Source of the DNA: Thermoflexales bacterium
GTDB lineage: Bacteria; Chloroflexota; Anaerolineae; Fen-1058
NCBI GenBank assembly: GCA_030834825.1
Contig: JAUQXC010000160.1
Coordinates: 1 to 37,862, forward strand
Reading direction: 5' to 3'
DNA length: 37,862 nt
The notes under the pieces were generated by a model, which made no database searches, was not told the origin of the DNA, and saw nothing but the letters and a program-made list of their open reading frames with translations. A program made the position numbers and the translations under genes. This document shows positions 30,505 through 37,862 of the stretch, piece by piece (the first letter of the stretch is position 1; each line of letters starts with the position of its first letter).

Positions 30505-31254
30505 ATGAATCCGCAACCGTCTGTGATGACTCGCCGGCGCAGCAAAGACAAACTCTTTTATCAGAACTATCGCTTGCGCTGGCCGGGGCGCGTGCTGTTC
30601 ACCGGCTTGCGCTTTGGCATGTGGTTGTGGCTTGACGTGGAGAAGCAGGGTTGGGCCAACATCCCGCGCCACGGCCCGGCCATCATGATGATCAATCATA
30701 TCGCTTTTCTTGATCCGGTCATTCTCACGGGCCTCATGCCGCGCGCGCTGGTGTCCATGGCCAAGATCGAAGCCTACGAAGACAAAATCATCGGCCCGCT
30801 ATTGCGTGCCTTTGACTCGATCCCCGTCAACCGGGGTGCGGCTGATCTACAGGCTTTACGCCGCATCCTGGATGCGCTGGAGGCGGGTTTGGCCGTGCTC
30901 ATTGCGCCTGAAGGGCATCGCAGCGAGACGGGCGGCCTGGGGGAAGCACACGAAGGGATCGCCTTCGTCGCCTATCGCGCCAAGGTCCCTATTGTGCCGG
31001 TCGGCATCAGCGGCACGCCGGCCTTCAAGCACAACTATTGGAAGATGAAGAAGACCCAGGTCACGTATCGCTTCGGCCAACCGTTCTATCTCGATCCCGG
31101 CGGCGAGCGGGTGACGACGGAGATGCTCAAGCAGATGACGGACGAAGCGATGTATCAACTTGCCGCGCTGTTGCCACCGGAGCAGCGTGGCCTATATGAG
31201 GATCTGGATAAAGCCACGGCAAAGTACGTCAAGTTTGCGCCACAGGTGAAGTGA
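30505..31254 (+). CDS. plsC: 1-acyl-sn-glycerol-3-phosphate acyltransferase
   Basis: A 249-residue PlsC-type acyltransferase. The catalytic NHx4D motif is N64-H65-I-A-F-L-D70; FDSIPVNRGA and IAPEGHRSE are the glycerol-phosphate-binding blocks, and VPIVPVGISG completes the set. A hydrophobic stretch (about 29-42) may anchor it to the membrane. It acylates lysophosphatidate to phosphatidate. The final 25 residues are polar and basic. ATG 30505 follows GGAGCCGTAGGC. The stop overlaps the next gene start by 4 bases (GTGA), so translation is coupled. Confidence 0.93.
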   Translation: MNPQPSVMTRRRSKDKLFYQNYRLRWPGRVLFTGLRFGMWLWLDVEKQGWANIPRHGPAIMMINHIAFLDPVILTGLMPRALVSMAKIEAYEDKIIGPLLRAFDSIPVNRGAADLQALRRILDALEAGLAVLIAPEGHRSETGGLGEAHEGIAFVAYRAKVPIVPVGISGTPAFKHNYWKMKKTQVTYRFGQPFYLDPGGERVTTEMLKQMTDEAMYQLAALLPPEQRGLYEDLDKATAKYVKFAPQVK

Positions 31255-32675
31255 ACGTGGATACTCTACACCGCGGGGGCCTCGTCGCAGCCATCGAGCC
31301 GGAGAGTTTTGCGTCCGAGCTTGGCCTGCAGGTCGGCGATGAAATTATCGAAGTCAACGGTCACCTGGTCGAAGATGTCATCGACGTGCAGTTCTATGCC
31401 GCCGACGAATGGATTGAGTTGAAAATCCGGCGCAACGGCATGCTCCTGACCTGCAAAGGCGGGCGCGCTTACAATCAGACGCTCGGCATCGAGTTCGAGC
31501 ATCCCACATTCGACATCGACATCCGGCGCTGCAACAACCTGTGCCCGTTTTGCTTTGTGTTGCAAATGCCCAATCGCATGCGGCGAGCCCTGTACGTTAA
31601 AGACGACGATTATCGCTACTCGTTCCTGCACGGCCACTTCGTCACCCTGACCAATCTCTCCGATCACGATTGGCAGCGCATTGCCGATCAATTCCTCTCG
31701 CCGTTGTATGTTTCGGTGCACGCCACCGATCTACGCATCCGCCGCGCCTGTCTGCGGAATCCCACCGCGCCCGACGTGCTGGAACAACTTCGCTGGCTGG
31801 CGGATCATGACATTGAAGTTCATACCCAGTTGGTGATTACGCCCGGTCTGAATGATGGACCTTATCTGGGCCAATCAATCCGCGATCTGGCGACCTTGTG
31901 GCCGCACGTCTCATCCGTGTGCGTGGTGCCGGTCGGCTTGACGAAGCACCACAAATATGATCGCCGCCCGCTGACCAAGGCGGAGATGCGCGTCATCGTC
32001 GACGAAGTGCGGGGCTATCAGCGGGAATACTTGTCGAAGTTTGGCGTGCGCTTCGTCTATCTCACCGATGAATGGTATCTGCAACTTGATGAAGAAGTGC
32101 CACCCAAATCACACAACGATGGGTTGGCGCTGGAAGAAAACGGGCAGGGGATGGTGCGGAACTTCTTGGACGACTGGCAGGCCGTGAAGCGCGAGCTTAA
32201 GAGCAAGAAGCCCGCCGGACAGCAGCGTATCCGATCGCGCTACAAAAGCGCCACGCTGGTCACGGGCAGGCTGTTTGCACCCACCCTGACGAAGGTGGGC
32301 AAAGAGTTCGCGCGGCTCAGCGGCCTGCCGGTGGATGTCGCACCGATAGTCAACGAGCGGCTGGGCGAGACGATCGTGGTATCCGGCCTGTTGATGGGCG
32401 ACGATGTCATCAATCAACTGAAGGGGCGCGCGTTGGGCGAAGTGATCGTGCTGCCGCGCATCATGTTCGATCACCCACGCGGCGTGGCGCTGGACGACGT
32501 CTCACCGCTGCGGATCGCGCAGCTGCTCGAGCGGCCGGTGGCGTTGGCCGATGCCATGGGCGACGTGCTCGACGCATTGACCGGACGCAATGCGTTAACG
32601 ATCAAGCCCACAGATGAACAGATTCCGCTCGACGTGATGCGGGCTGGCGGCTGGTCAATTGAAAAGTACCTGTAG
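31251..32675 (+). CDS. PDZ-like / radical SAM-type / DUF512 protein
   Basis: A 474-residue protein with an N-terminal PDZ-like domain (about 5-60; GGLVAAIEPESFASELGLQVGDEIIEVNG), a central radical-SAM-like barrel whose cluster motif is C94-x3-C98-x2-C101 (RRCNNLCPFCF), and a C-terminal DUF512 domain (about 240-440). The whole set is found in many Gram-positive and Chloroflexota genomes, often near der or plsY; no reaction is proven. Here it is coupled with plsC, so a link to membrane-lipid synthesis or ribosome assembly is likely. GTG 31251 is the only start consistent with the overlap; the PDZ fold would be cut by later starts. Confidence 0.9.
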   Translation: MNVDTLHRGGLVAAIEPESFASELGLQVGDEIIEVNGHLVEDVIDVQFYAADEWIELKIRRNGMLLTCKGGRAYNQTLGIEFEHPTFDIDIRRCNNLCPFCFVLQMPNRMRRALYVKDDDYRYSFLHGHFVTLTNLSDHDWQRIADQFLSPLYVSVHATDLRIRRACLRNPTAPDVLEQLRWLADHDIEVHTQLVITPGLNDGPYLGQSIRDLATLWPHVSSVCVVPVGLTKHHKYDRRPLTKAEMRVIVDEVRGYQREYLSKFGVRFVYLTDEWYLQLDEEVPPKSHNDGLALEENGQGMVRNFLDDWQAVKRELKSKKPAGQQRIRSRYKSATLVTGRLFAPTLTKVGKEFARLSGLPVDVAPIVNERLGETIVVSGLLMGDDVINQLKGRALGEVIVLPRIMFDHPRGVALDDVSPLRIAQLLERPVALADAMGDVLDALTGRNALTIKPTDEQIPLDVMRAGGWSIEKYL

Positions 32676-32720
32676 GACAAGCCAGGCGCTTGTCCTGATT
32701 CAATCCTGCGGGAGGCTGCC

Positions 32721-34481
32721 ATGAATTCCAATCGTTCGCAGATCATTTTCGTGTTCGTGATCGCTATCGCCATCATCGTCGTCGCCTTCGGCCTGATCCT
32801 GCGGAGCACTTCTAATTCCACCGCAATCCTTAATCCAGTCACTGTTCCAGCCGGGGGTGTCACTGCGCTGCCACCCGGATCGATTGAAGTCAAAATTGAA
32901 TCATCCAACACCAAAGAAGACTGGCTGAATGCGATGGTGCAGGACTTCAATGCGTCAGGCGTGAAAACGAGCCAGGGACAGACGATCGTGGTGTCGGTGG
33001 TCCACGGCGGATCAGGCACCGGCCTGGATAATATCCTGGCAGGCAGCTCCAGGCCGGTCGTGTATAGCCCCGGCACCGATGTGTGGATCAATCAACTCAA
33101 TCAGAAGTGGAAAGATCAGTATAACCAACCGTTGATTAAAGCGGCTTGCCCGGCCTTAACCAGCGAACCCTTTGGCGTGGCGATGTGGAAGCCGATGGCT
33201 GAGGCGCTGGGTTGGCCGGATAAGCCGATCAAGTTGAGCGACATTGCGCAGCTGGCCGCCGACCCACAAGGTTGGGCCGCGGTGGGGCATCCCGAATGGG
33301 GAACGTTCAAGTTTGGGCATGGTCATCCTGCCTACGCCAACTCAGGTTTGTTGACGATGGTGGCGGCGGTCTATTCGGCGGCCGGTGAGCGCAGCGGGCT
33401 GACGCCCGCACAGGTGAAAAGCGCGCCGGTCATCTCCAATGTGCGGGCGTTGGAACAGAGCGTTTACCATTATGGCCGGCTTTCAACGGATCTGTTCGAG
33501 CGGATGACGGCGCGCGGCCCGAATTATCTGCATGCCATCACCGCGTTTGAAGCCGATGTGGTGAAGTGGAATCTCAAACATGCCGATGAGCTGCGCTTTC
33601 CCCTGGTGTTTATCGTACCGGCCGACGCGACGTTCTGGACGAATCATCCTTATTGCATTCTGGACAATGCCGACTGGGTGAGCGACGAACAGCGCGAGGC
33701 CGCGCAACTCTTCCAAACATACCTGCTCGATCCGGCCAATCAGGCGAAGGCGATTGCCACCGGCCTGCGGCCGGCCGATCTCACGCTTGCGCTGACGGCG
33801 CCGGTCGATCTGGAACATGGCGCGCTGACCACTTTCAATGCCAGAAATTTGCCGGAACTGGAGTATCCGTCGGATGAAGTCGTGGCGCACATTCTGGATG
33901 TGTTTTATCAGGTCAAGAAGCAGGCCACCGTGCTGGTCATCGTCGATACCTCTGGCAGTATGGGCGGCGAAAAGATCAAGGGCGCGGTCGATGGCGCTTT
34001 GAGTTTTCTGGATAACATGGAGCCGAACGAGCGGGTGTTGGTGTACAGCTTCTCCGATGAGATTATGCCGCTTGTTCCCTCGGGGCGCGTTGGCGATGTG
34101 CGCGAACAATTGAAGCAAACCGTCAGCGGCTTGTACGCAGGTGGCGGCACGGCGCTGCACGAAGTCGTGATCCGTGCATTGGATGAAATGGAGCAGATCA
34201 AGGCGCAAGACGAGGCCGCCGGTGAGAATCGGCTGTATGGCATTGTGCTGTTGACGGATGGCAAGAACGACATCGGCGGCGGACCCAGCGAGGCCGATTT
34301 ATTGAGCCGCTTGCCCTCCGGCGATCAACCGGGCGGCATCAAATTGTTCACCATTGCTTACGGGGATGATGCCAACGAACAATTGTTGCAAACGCTGGCG
34401 AATCGGTCGAACGGCAAGAAGTTCAAGGGCGATCCTAAAACGATCCGCAGTGTGTACCTGGCGATCTCGTCTGAATTTTAG
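32721..34481 (+). CDS. Membrane-anchored substrate-binding-protein/VWA fusion
   Basis: A 586-residue protein: a basic start and one strong membrane segment (8-28) that probably works as an uncleaved anchor, then a type-2 periplasmic binding-protein-like domain (about 55-360), and a von Willebrand A domain (about 400-580) with the MIDAS start D409-T-S-G-S, a threonine in GGGTALHEV and LLTDGKND. VWA domains bind a protein ligand through a metal ion. The N-terminal part has the look of solute-binding proteins of ABC transporters, but no permease is near. The arrangement suggests an extracellular sensor or adhesion module. GGGAGG precedes ATG 32721. Confidence 0.9.
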   Translation: MNSNRSQIIFVFVIAIAIIVVAFGLILRSTSNSTAILNPVTVPAGGVTALPPGSIEVKIESSNTKEDWLNAMVQDFNASGVKTSQGQTIVVSVVHGGSGTGLDNILAGSSRPVVYSPGTDVWINQLNQKWKDQYNQPLIKAACPALTSEPFGVAMWKPMAEALGWPDKPIKLSDIAQLAADPQGWAAVGHPEWGTFKFGHGHPAYANSGLLTMVAAVYSAAGERSGLTPAQVKSAPVISNVRALEQSVYHYGRLSTDLFERMTARGPNYLHAITAFEADVVKWNLKHADELRFPLVFIVPADATFWTNHPYCILDNADWVSDEQREAAQLFQTYLLDPANQAKAIATGLRPADLTLALTAPVDLEHGALTTFNARNLPELEYPSDEVVAHILDVFYQVKKQATVLVIVDTSGSMGGEKIKGAVDGALSFLDNMEPNERVLVYSFSDEIMPLVPSGRVGDVREQLKQTVSGLYAGGGTALHEVVIRALDEMEQIKAQDEAAGENRLYGIVLLTDGKNDIGGGPSEADLLSRLPSGDQPGGIKLFTIAYGDDANEQLLQTLANRSNGKKFKGDPKTIRSVYLAISSEF

Positions 34482-34561
34482 GGCTTTGACACAATCCTGA
34501 CGCGCCCGAACGAGATTCCCTTGATCCTTTCAATGGAGCGCAAACCAGAATCGAGTACAAT

Positions 34562-34622
34562 ACCTGTCAGGTGGCTACCTGATCTGGGAAGTGCCAGAGC
34601 GGTGATGGTCTACCGGACAGGT
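34562..34622 (+). ncRNA. Cloverleaf-like structured stretch of unknown nature
   Basis: A closing stem (ACCTGT with ACAGGT) encloses three hairpins: CAGGT/ACCTG (34568-34572, 34577-34581), CTGG/CCAG (34584-34587, 34594-34597) and CGGT/ACCG (34600-34603, 34612-34615). A short GTCT/AGAC hairpin follows. The D-arm-like GCCAGAGCGG resembles tRNA-Ser, but no T-loop, anticodon loop or acceptor pairing exists. It may be an RNA element or chance. Confidence 0.25.
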
Positions 34623-34688
34623 CTTCGAGACAGGAGGTGATTGGCCAAAATCATATGGGAAAGACAGCGCATGGGCTCGCTGGCTGAC

Positions 34689-34770
34689 GTCATTGCGAGC
34701 GCTGTTTGCGGAGCAATCCCGCTTTCGAGTAAGAGATTGCTTCGTCGCATACAACGCTCCTCGCAATGAC
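34689..34770. repeat. MITE-like element with GTCATTGCGAG terminal inverted repeats
   Basis: 82 bases bounded by perfect 11-base inverted ends (GTCATTGCGAG and CTCGCAATGAC), with inner GCAATC/GATTGC arms and the words GATTGCTTCGTCGC. I recall very similar repeats from many Chloroflexota and deltaproteobacterial genomes. It encodes no protein. Confidence 0.8.
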
Positions 34771-34977
34771 AGCGGTGCGTGAGTTAACGAGGTGACGGTT
34801 CCTGCCGCAGGGCAGCGCTAATGGTTTAGTTGATCACTTGAGACCAGAAAATCGAGGAATCAGCGGATGCCGTCAGGGTGGTCACACCCTTATCTTTTCC
34901 CTCCTGAAGCAGCAAGCGCCGCGACAAAGACGTGAAGCGATTCGCGCACAAAACGCGGCGAGGTGGCACGAACAGTA

Positions 34978-35055
34978 GTCAGTTGTCAGTTCATAGTTTT
35001 CAGTAACAGCTGCTGTTATGGTGCTTGACTGAATACTGATAACTGATGACTGAGC
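34978..35055. repeat. Inverted heptamer arrays before glmS
   Basis: Left arm: GTCAGTT twice, CATAGTT, TTCAGTA (34978-35005). Right arm: ACTGAAT, ACTGATA, ACTGATG, ACTGAGC (35028-35055), i.e. the reverse complement type. The centre holds the perfect palindrome TAACAGC-T-GCTGTTA (35004-35018). The transcript would fold into a long hairpin ending 36 bases before the glmS start. Confidence 0.75.
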
Positions 35056-35091
35056 ACTAATCATTATTCCCCAACAGGAGGGTTCCCTACT

Positions 35092-36936
35092 ATGTGCGGC
35101 ATTGTTGGTTATGTCGGCGTGCGCGATGCGACGCCCATTGTCTACGACGGTTTGAAGCGGCTGGAATATCGTGGTTACGATTCGGCCGGAATTGCGGTGA
35201 TCCACAAAGATCACATCGAAGTGCGGCGCGAGGCGGGCAAGCTGGATGCGCTGCGCGATCTGCTTTCGACGCAGCCCCTCACCGGCTCGATCGGCATCGG
35301 CCATACCCGCTGGGCCACCCATGGCCAGGCGAATCAGATCAACGCTCATCCCCATCTCGATTGTACGGGCGACCTCGTGGTGATCCACAACGGCATCGTC
35401 GAAAATTTCCTCGAACTGCGCGGCGACCTGCAAGCGCAGGGTCACACCTTTCGCAGCGAGACGGACACCGAAACGATCGTGCATTTGGTGGAGCAGAATA
35501 TGCGCGACGGCCTGGGCTTTGAAGAGGCCGCCCGTCAGGCCCTGGGCCGCTTGCAGGGATCGCAGGCCGTGGTGCTCATGAATAAATGCCAGCCCGATCG
35601 CTTGATCGCGGCCCGGATCGGAAATGCGGGCGGCGTGACGATCGGTTTGGGCGACGGTGAAATGTTCCTGGCCTCGGACATGCCCGCCATTCTGGATTAC
35701 ACGCGCAAGGTGATTTTCCTCGAATCGCGGCAGATGGCGATCGTGTTGAAGGATGGCTATCAGATCATCTCGCTCGACGACGGCGAACGGGTCGAAGCGT
35801 CGGTGCACACGATCTCGTACGATCCGGCTTCGGCCGCCAAGGGCGAGTATCGCCACTTCATGCAGAAAGAGATCTTCGAGCAGGGCCGTTCGTTGACGGA
35901 CACGATTCGCGGGCGCGCCGATTTCGAACGGGGCGTGATCGAATTGCCGGAAATGAATCTGACCGCGCAAAGCGCCAGGGCGATCAGCCGGATCGTAATT
36001 GCGGCCTGTGGTACATCCTATCATGCGGGACTGGTGGGCCGTTACATGATCGAACAACTGGCGCGCATCCCGGTGGAAGTGGACATTGCGTCAGAGTTCC
36101 GCTATCGCAACCCGGTGATCGATCCCACTGTGGCGTTGCTGACGATTACGCAGAGCGGCGAGACGGTGGATACGCTGGCGGCGATGGAGCAGGCCGACGC
36201 GGCGGGCTGCCCCTTGTGGACCATCACCAACGTGATCGGTTCGCAGGCGCACCGCGTGAGCGACGGTGCGATCTTGATTCACGCGGGACCTGAGATCGGC
36301 GTGGCCTCCACCAAGACCTTCACCGGCTCACAGGTGGATATGTACATGCTGGGCCTGTATCTGGCGCAGCTGCGCGGCGTGCTCGATCCGGTGCATGTGC
36401 GGCACCTGGTGGATGACCTGGCGCGGCTGCCGGATCTGATCGGGCACATGTTCGATCGGGCCGGCGAAGTCGAACACCTGGCGAATGAGTTTCAGCGTTA
36501 CACCAACTTCCTGTTCCTGGGCCGCGGCATCAATTACCCCATCGCGTTGGAAGGCGCGTTGAAGTTGAAGGAGATCTCGTACATTCACGCGGAAGGTTAT
36601 GCGGCGGGCGAGATGAAGCACGGTCCCATCGCGCTGATCGACGAGAACATGCCGGTGGTCTGCCTGGCGCCGAAGGATGCCGTGTACGACAAGATGATCA
36701 GCCAGATCGAGCAGGCCAAGGCACGCAATGCCATCGTGATCGCGGTAGCCACCGAAGGCGATCTGGCGATTAAGCGCAAAGCCGATCACGTGATCTATGT
36801 CCCGCCGGTGCCGCCACTGCTGCTGCCGGTAGTGCTCTCGATTCCGCTGCAAATGCTGGCGTACTACATTGCCGTGCGGCGCGGCGCGGATGTCGATCAG
36901 CCCCGGAATCTGGCTAAATCGGTCACGGTCGAATAG
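35092..36936 (+). CDS. glmS: Glutamine-fructose-6-phosphate aminotransferase (isomerizing)
   Basis: A 614-residue enzyme of normal length. After Met removal the N-terminal cysteine (CGIVGYVG) is the nucleophile of the glutaminase domain (about 2-225; HTRWATHGQAN, HNGIVENF). Two SIS sugar-binding domains follow (about 290-425 and 460-600), with ACGTSYHAG, TQSGETVDTL and ASTKTFT. The C-terminal NLAKSVTVE carries the catalytic lysine. It makes glucosamine-6-phosphate for peptidoglycan and other amino-sugar polymers. AGGAGG lies 10 bases before ATG 35092. No glmS ribozyme is visible in the leader, which instead holds repeat hairpins. Confidence 0.96.
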   Translation: MCGIVGYVGVRDATPIVYDGLKRLEYRGYDSAGIAVIHKDHIEVRREAGKLDALRDLLSTQPLTGSIGIGHTRWATHGQANQINAHPHLDCTGDLVVIHNGIVENFLELRGDLQAQGHTFRSETDTETIVHLVEQNMRDGLGFEEAARQALGRLQGSQAVVLMNKCQPDRLIAARIGNAGGVTIGLGDGEMFLASDMPAILDYTRKVIFLESRQMAIVLKDGYQIISLDDGERVEASVHTISYDPASAAKGEYRHFMQKEIFEQGRSLTDTIRGRADFERGVIELPEMNLTAQSARAISRIVIAACGTSYHAGLVGRYMIEQLARIPVEVDIASEFRYRNPVIDPTVALLTITQSGETVDTLAAMEQADAAGCPLWTITNVIGSQAHRVSDGAILIHAGPEIGVASTKTFTGSQVDMYMLGLYLAQLRGVLDPVHVRHLVDDLARLPDLIGHMFDRAGEVEHLANEFQRYTNFLFLGRGINYPIALEGALKLKEISYIHAEGYAAGEMKHGPIALIDENMPVVCLAPKDAVYDKMISQIEQAKARNAIVIAVATEGDLAIKRKADHVIYVPPVPPLLLPVVLSIPLQMLAYYIAVRRGADVDQPRNLAKSVTVE

Positions 36937-37130
36937 ACGCAGCGGCTTACAAATTTGGCGTACGCCCAGCCTGGGCCATGACTCGAGAGCGCAGGTCTCT
37001 TACGGGCAGACCCACATGTCCGGCGGTGTGAGAGAGGGAACGGGCGACCGCTCCCTCTACTCGATTGGCTGGAGCAACAGCGGGCACGGTTGAATTAGGG
37101 AAGAGCAGGCCCAGGATAAGGAGGAATTTG

Positions 37131-37862
37131 ATGCCCACCAATTCGTTCCTTCAGTCTCTCTTGAACTGGTTGTCCACTTGGTTTGGTCGTCCGGGAAATT
37201 CACCCGTGCCCGGCTCGCGTGCCGTGACGCTGACCGTGAACAATACGACGGAACCGGTACAGGTTCTCTCGCCACGGGTACTGGTCGTGGTTTTCGATCC
37301 TGTCTGGGATCGACAGACGGGTCAGCGACTTTCGCAGGCGCCCGAAACGGCGCACTGGAACCGCGTGGATGATTTGTTGGCCGGCTACCTCGCCGATGTG
37401 GAGGAGTGCAGCGGTGGATTAGTGAAGTATCAAGTCGTCGAGCGCATCACACTTGATCACTTTCCAGTCAAAGAAGACCAGTTCGTCTACGATGGCGCGT
37501 CATATTTACAGGCGCTCCGCACTGGCCGCTATCATGCGCCCGATTGGATGGACTATGGCCGTGTTCTAAATGAATTGCGACTGCTCCAGCGGGTGGAACA
37601 AGGCGACTGTGACGAAGTGTGGTTCTTTGGCGCCCCGGGCTTTGGTTTCTATGAATCACGCATGGCGGGACGTGGCGCATTCTGGTGCAATGCCCCCGCT
37701 TGTGAGAACACCGAGTCTTGCCACAAGCGTTTTGTGATGATGGGCTTCAGTTACGAGCGAGGCGTCGGCGAGATGCTGGAAGATTTGGGCCATCGCGCGG
37801 AATCGATTTTGCATTATCGCTGGCGCACGGTACCCGACCGGGCAAATTTGTGGAAGGTCTTC
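37131..37862 (+). CDS. Unknown protein, cut by the window end
   Basis: From ATG 37131, behind a strong AAGGAGG, the frame stays open for 244 codons to the last base; the ORF track omits it because no stop is reached. The start is not a typical signal peptide (TNSFLQSLLNWLSTWF). The middle has strands LVVVFDPVWDRQTGQ, a helix, KYQVVERITLDHFPVKEDQFVYDGASYLQALRTG and a Trp/Phe/Gly-rich DEVWFFGAPGFGFYESRMAGRGAFWCNAP, then MGFSYERGVGEMLEDLGHRAESIL. I recall similar uncharacterised proteins in Chloroflexota and Actinobacteria. The conserved histidines, aspartates and cysteines suggest a folded enzyme-like or carbohydrate-related domain. Function unknown. Confidence 0.8.
   Translation, partial: MPTNSFLQSLLNWLSTWFGRPGNSPVPGSRAVTLTVNNTTEPVQVLSPRVLVVVFDPVWDRQTGQRLSQAPETAHWNRVDDLLAGYLADVEECSGGLVKYQVVERITLDHFPVKEDQFVYDGASYLQALRTGRYHAPDWMDYGRVLNELRLLQRVEQGDCDEVWFFGAPGFGFYESRMAGRGAFWCNAPACENTESCHKRFVMMGFSYERGVGEMLEDLGHRAESILHYRWRTVPDRANLWKVF

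Larger units (their letters stand above)
34482..35091. other. 610-base intergenic region before glmS with repeats and a possible structured RNA
   Basis: No ORF with coding character. From left to right: TACAAT at 34556-34561 without a good -35, a cloverleaf-like foldable stretch at 34562-34622, a MITE-like inverted-repeat element at 34689-34770, nothing recognisable to about 34977, then inverted heptamer arrays at 34978-35055 and the glmS ribosome binding site (AGGAGG). The conserved core of the glmS ribozyme (AGCGCC followed by GACGAGG) is not seen. Confidence 0.6.

Noticed and set aside
34568-34610. Possible TPP riboswitch (CTACCTGATCTGGGAAGTGCCAG)
   Set aside because: Only the 3' half looks similar. 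The CTGAGA half that binds the pyrimidine ring and the closing P1 stem are missing, and glmS is not a thiamine gene.
34590-34660. Possible tRNA-Ser or tRNA-Sec gene (GCCAGAGCGGTGATGG resembles a D-arm)
   Set aside because: No T-loop (GGTTCGAATC-like), no paired anticodon stem and no acceptor pairing can be found, and the only anticodon-like triplet does not suit Ser or Sec.
34482-35091. glmS ribozyme
   Set aside because: The AGCGCC cleavage-site core and the GACGAGG strand are not present in the right order.
34882-36057. 391-residue minus-strand ORF opposite glmS
   Set aside because: It is the antisense of the strongly conserved glmS gene and its leader repeats; the translation shows no domain.

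Overview
The window looks like a chromosomal segment of a GC-rich Chloroflexota bacterium, probably of the Anaerolineae or a related class. This is inferred from the mix of families (toroid paralogues beside CooC-type ATPases, a double-domain esterase lipoprotein, a secreted subtilase ending in an LPLV tail, YfhO/ArnT-type membrane glycosyltransferases, a PDZ-DUF512 protein) and from the style of its dispersed repeats. There is no rRNA, no convincing tRNA, no CRISPR array and no transposase. Most genes are ordinary chromosomal housekeeping or accessory genes.

Layout. 1-7935 (+): a cut-off alpha-alpha toroid gene and its tandem paralogue, two small HdrC-like proteins that appear to keep ligands for only one [4Fe-4S] cluster, a cupin, a CooC-type ATPase overlapping a two-domain esterase lipoprotein, a secreted subtilase, a DegV stub and a second CooC-type ATPase. 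8029-10031 (-): a DUF5655 protein, a short asparaginase and a MetE/UROD-like protein. 10087-14542 (+): an ArnT/PMT-type glycosyltransferase and a frameshifted YfhO-type protein, both carrying short tandem repeats. 14691-16201 (+): scpB, apparently leaderless, and a zinc-ribbon protein. 16229-19039 (-): maeB and a YoeB/YefM-type toxin-antitoxin pair. 19220-20068 (+): a ceramidase-like membrane hydrolase.

20058-25070 (-) is an assimilatory sulfate-reduction operon: sulfite reductase, an unknown 194-aa protein, cobA, cysH and a precorrin-2 dehydrogenase. CysH would make sulfite, Sir would reduce it to sulfide, and CobA with the dehydrogenase would supply siroheme to Sir. Its leader carries a good promoter, several stem-loops and a textbook intrinsic terminator just before the sir ribosome binding site, so transcription attenuation is likely. 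25639-28145 (+) holds an M48 peptidase split by an in-frame TAG, an RsuA/RluB pseudouridine synthase and a small unknown protein. 28172-29152 (-) holds a FrnE-like DsbA protein whose first catalytic cysteine codon is TGA, followed by a SECIS-like hairpin, and a small lipoprotein. 29251-37862 (+) holds a flavin reductase, cmk, plsC, a PDZ/DUF512 protein, a substrate-binding/VWA lipid-free membrane-anchored protein, glmS and a cut-off unknown secreted-type protein.

The strongest leads are the candidate selenoprotein at 28172-28777, the sir leader RNA, the frame-breaking heptamer and octamer tracts in the glycosyltransferase genes, and the toroid/single-cluster HdrC/cupin/CooC neighbourhood at the left end.
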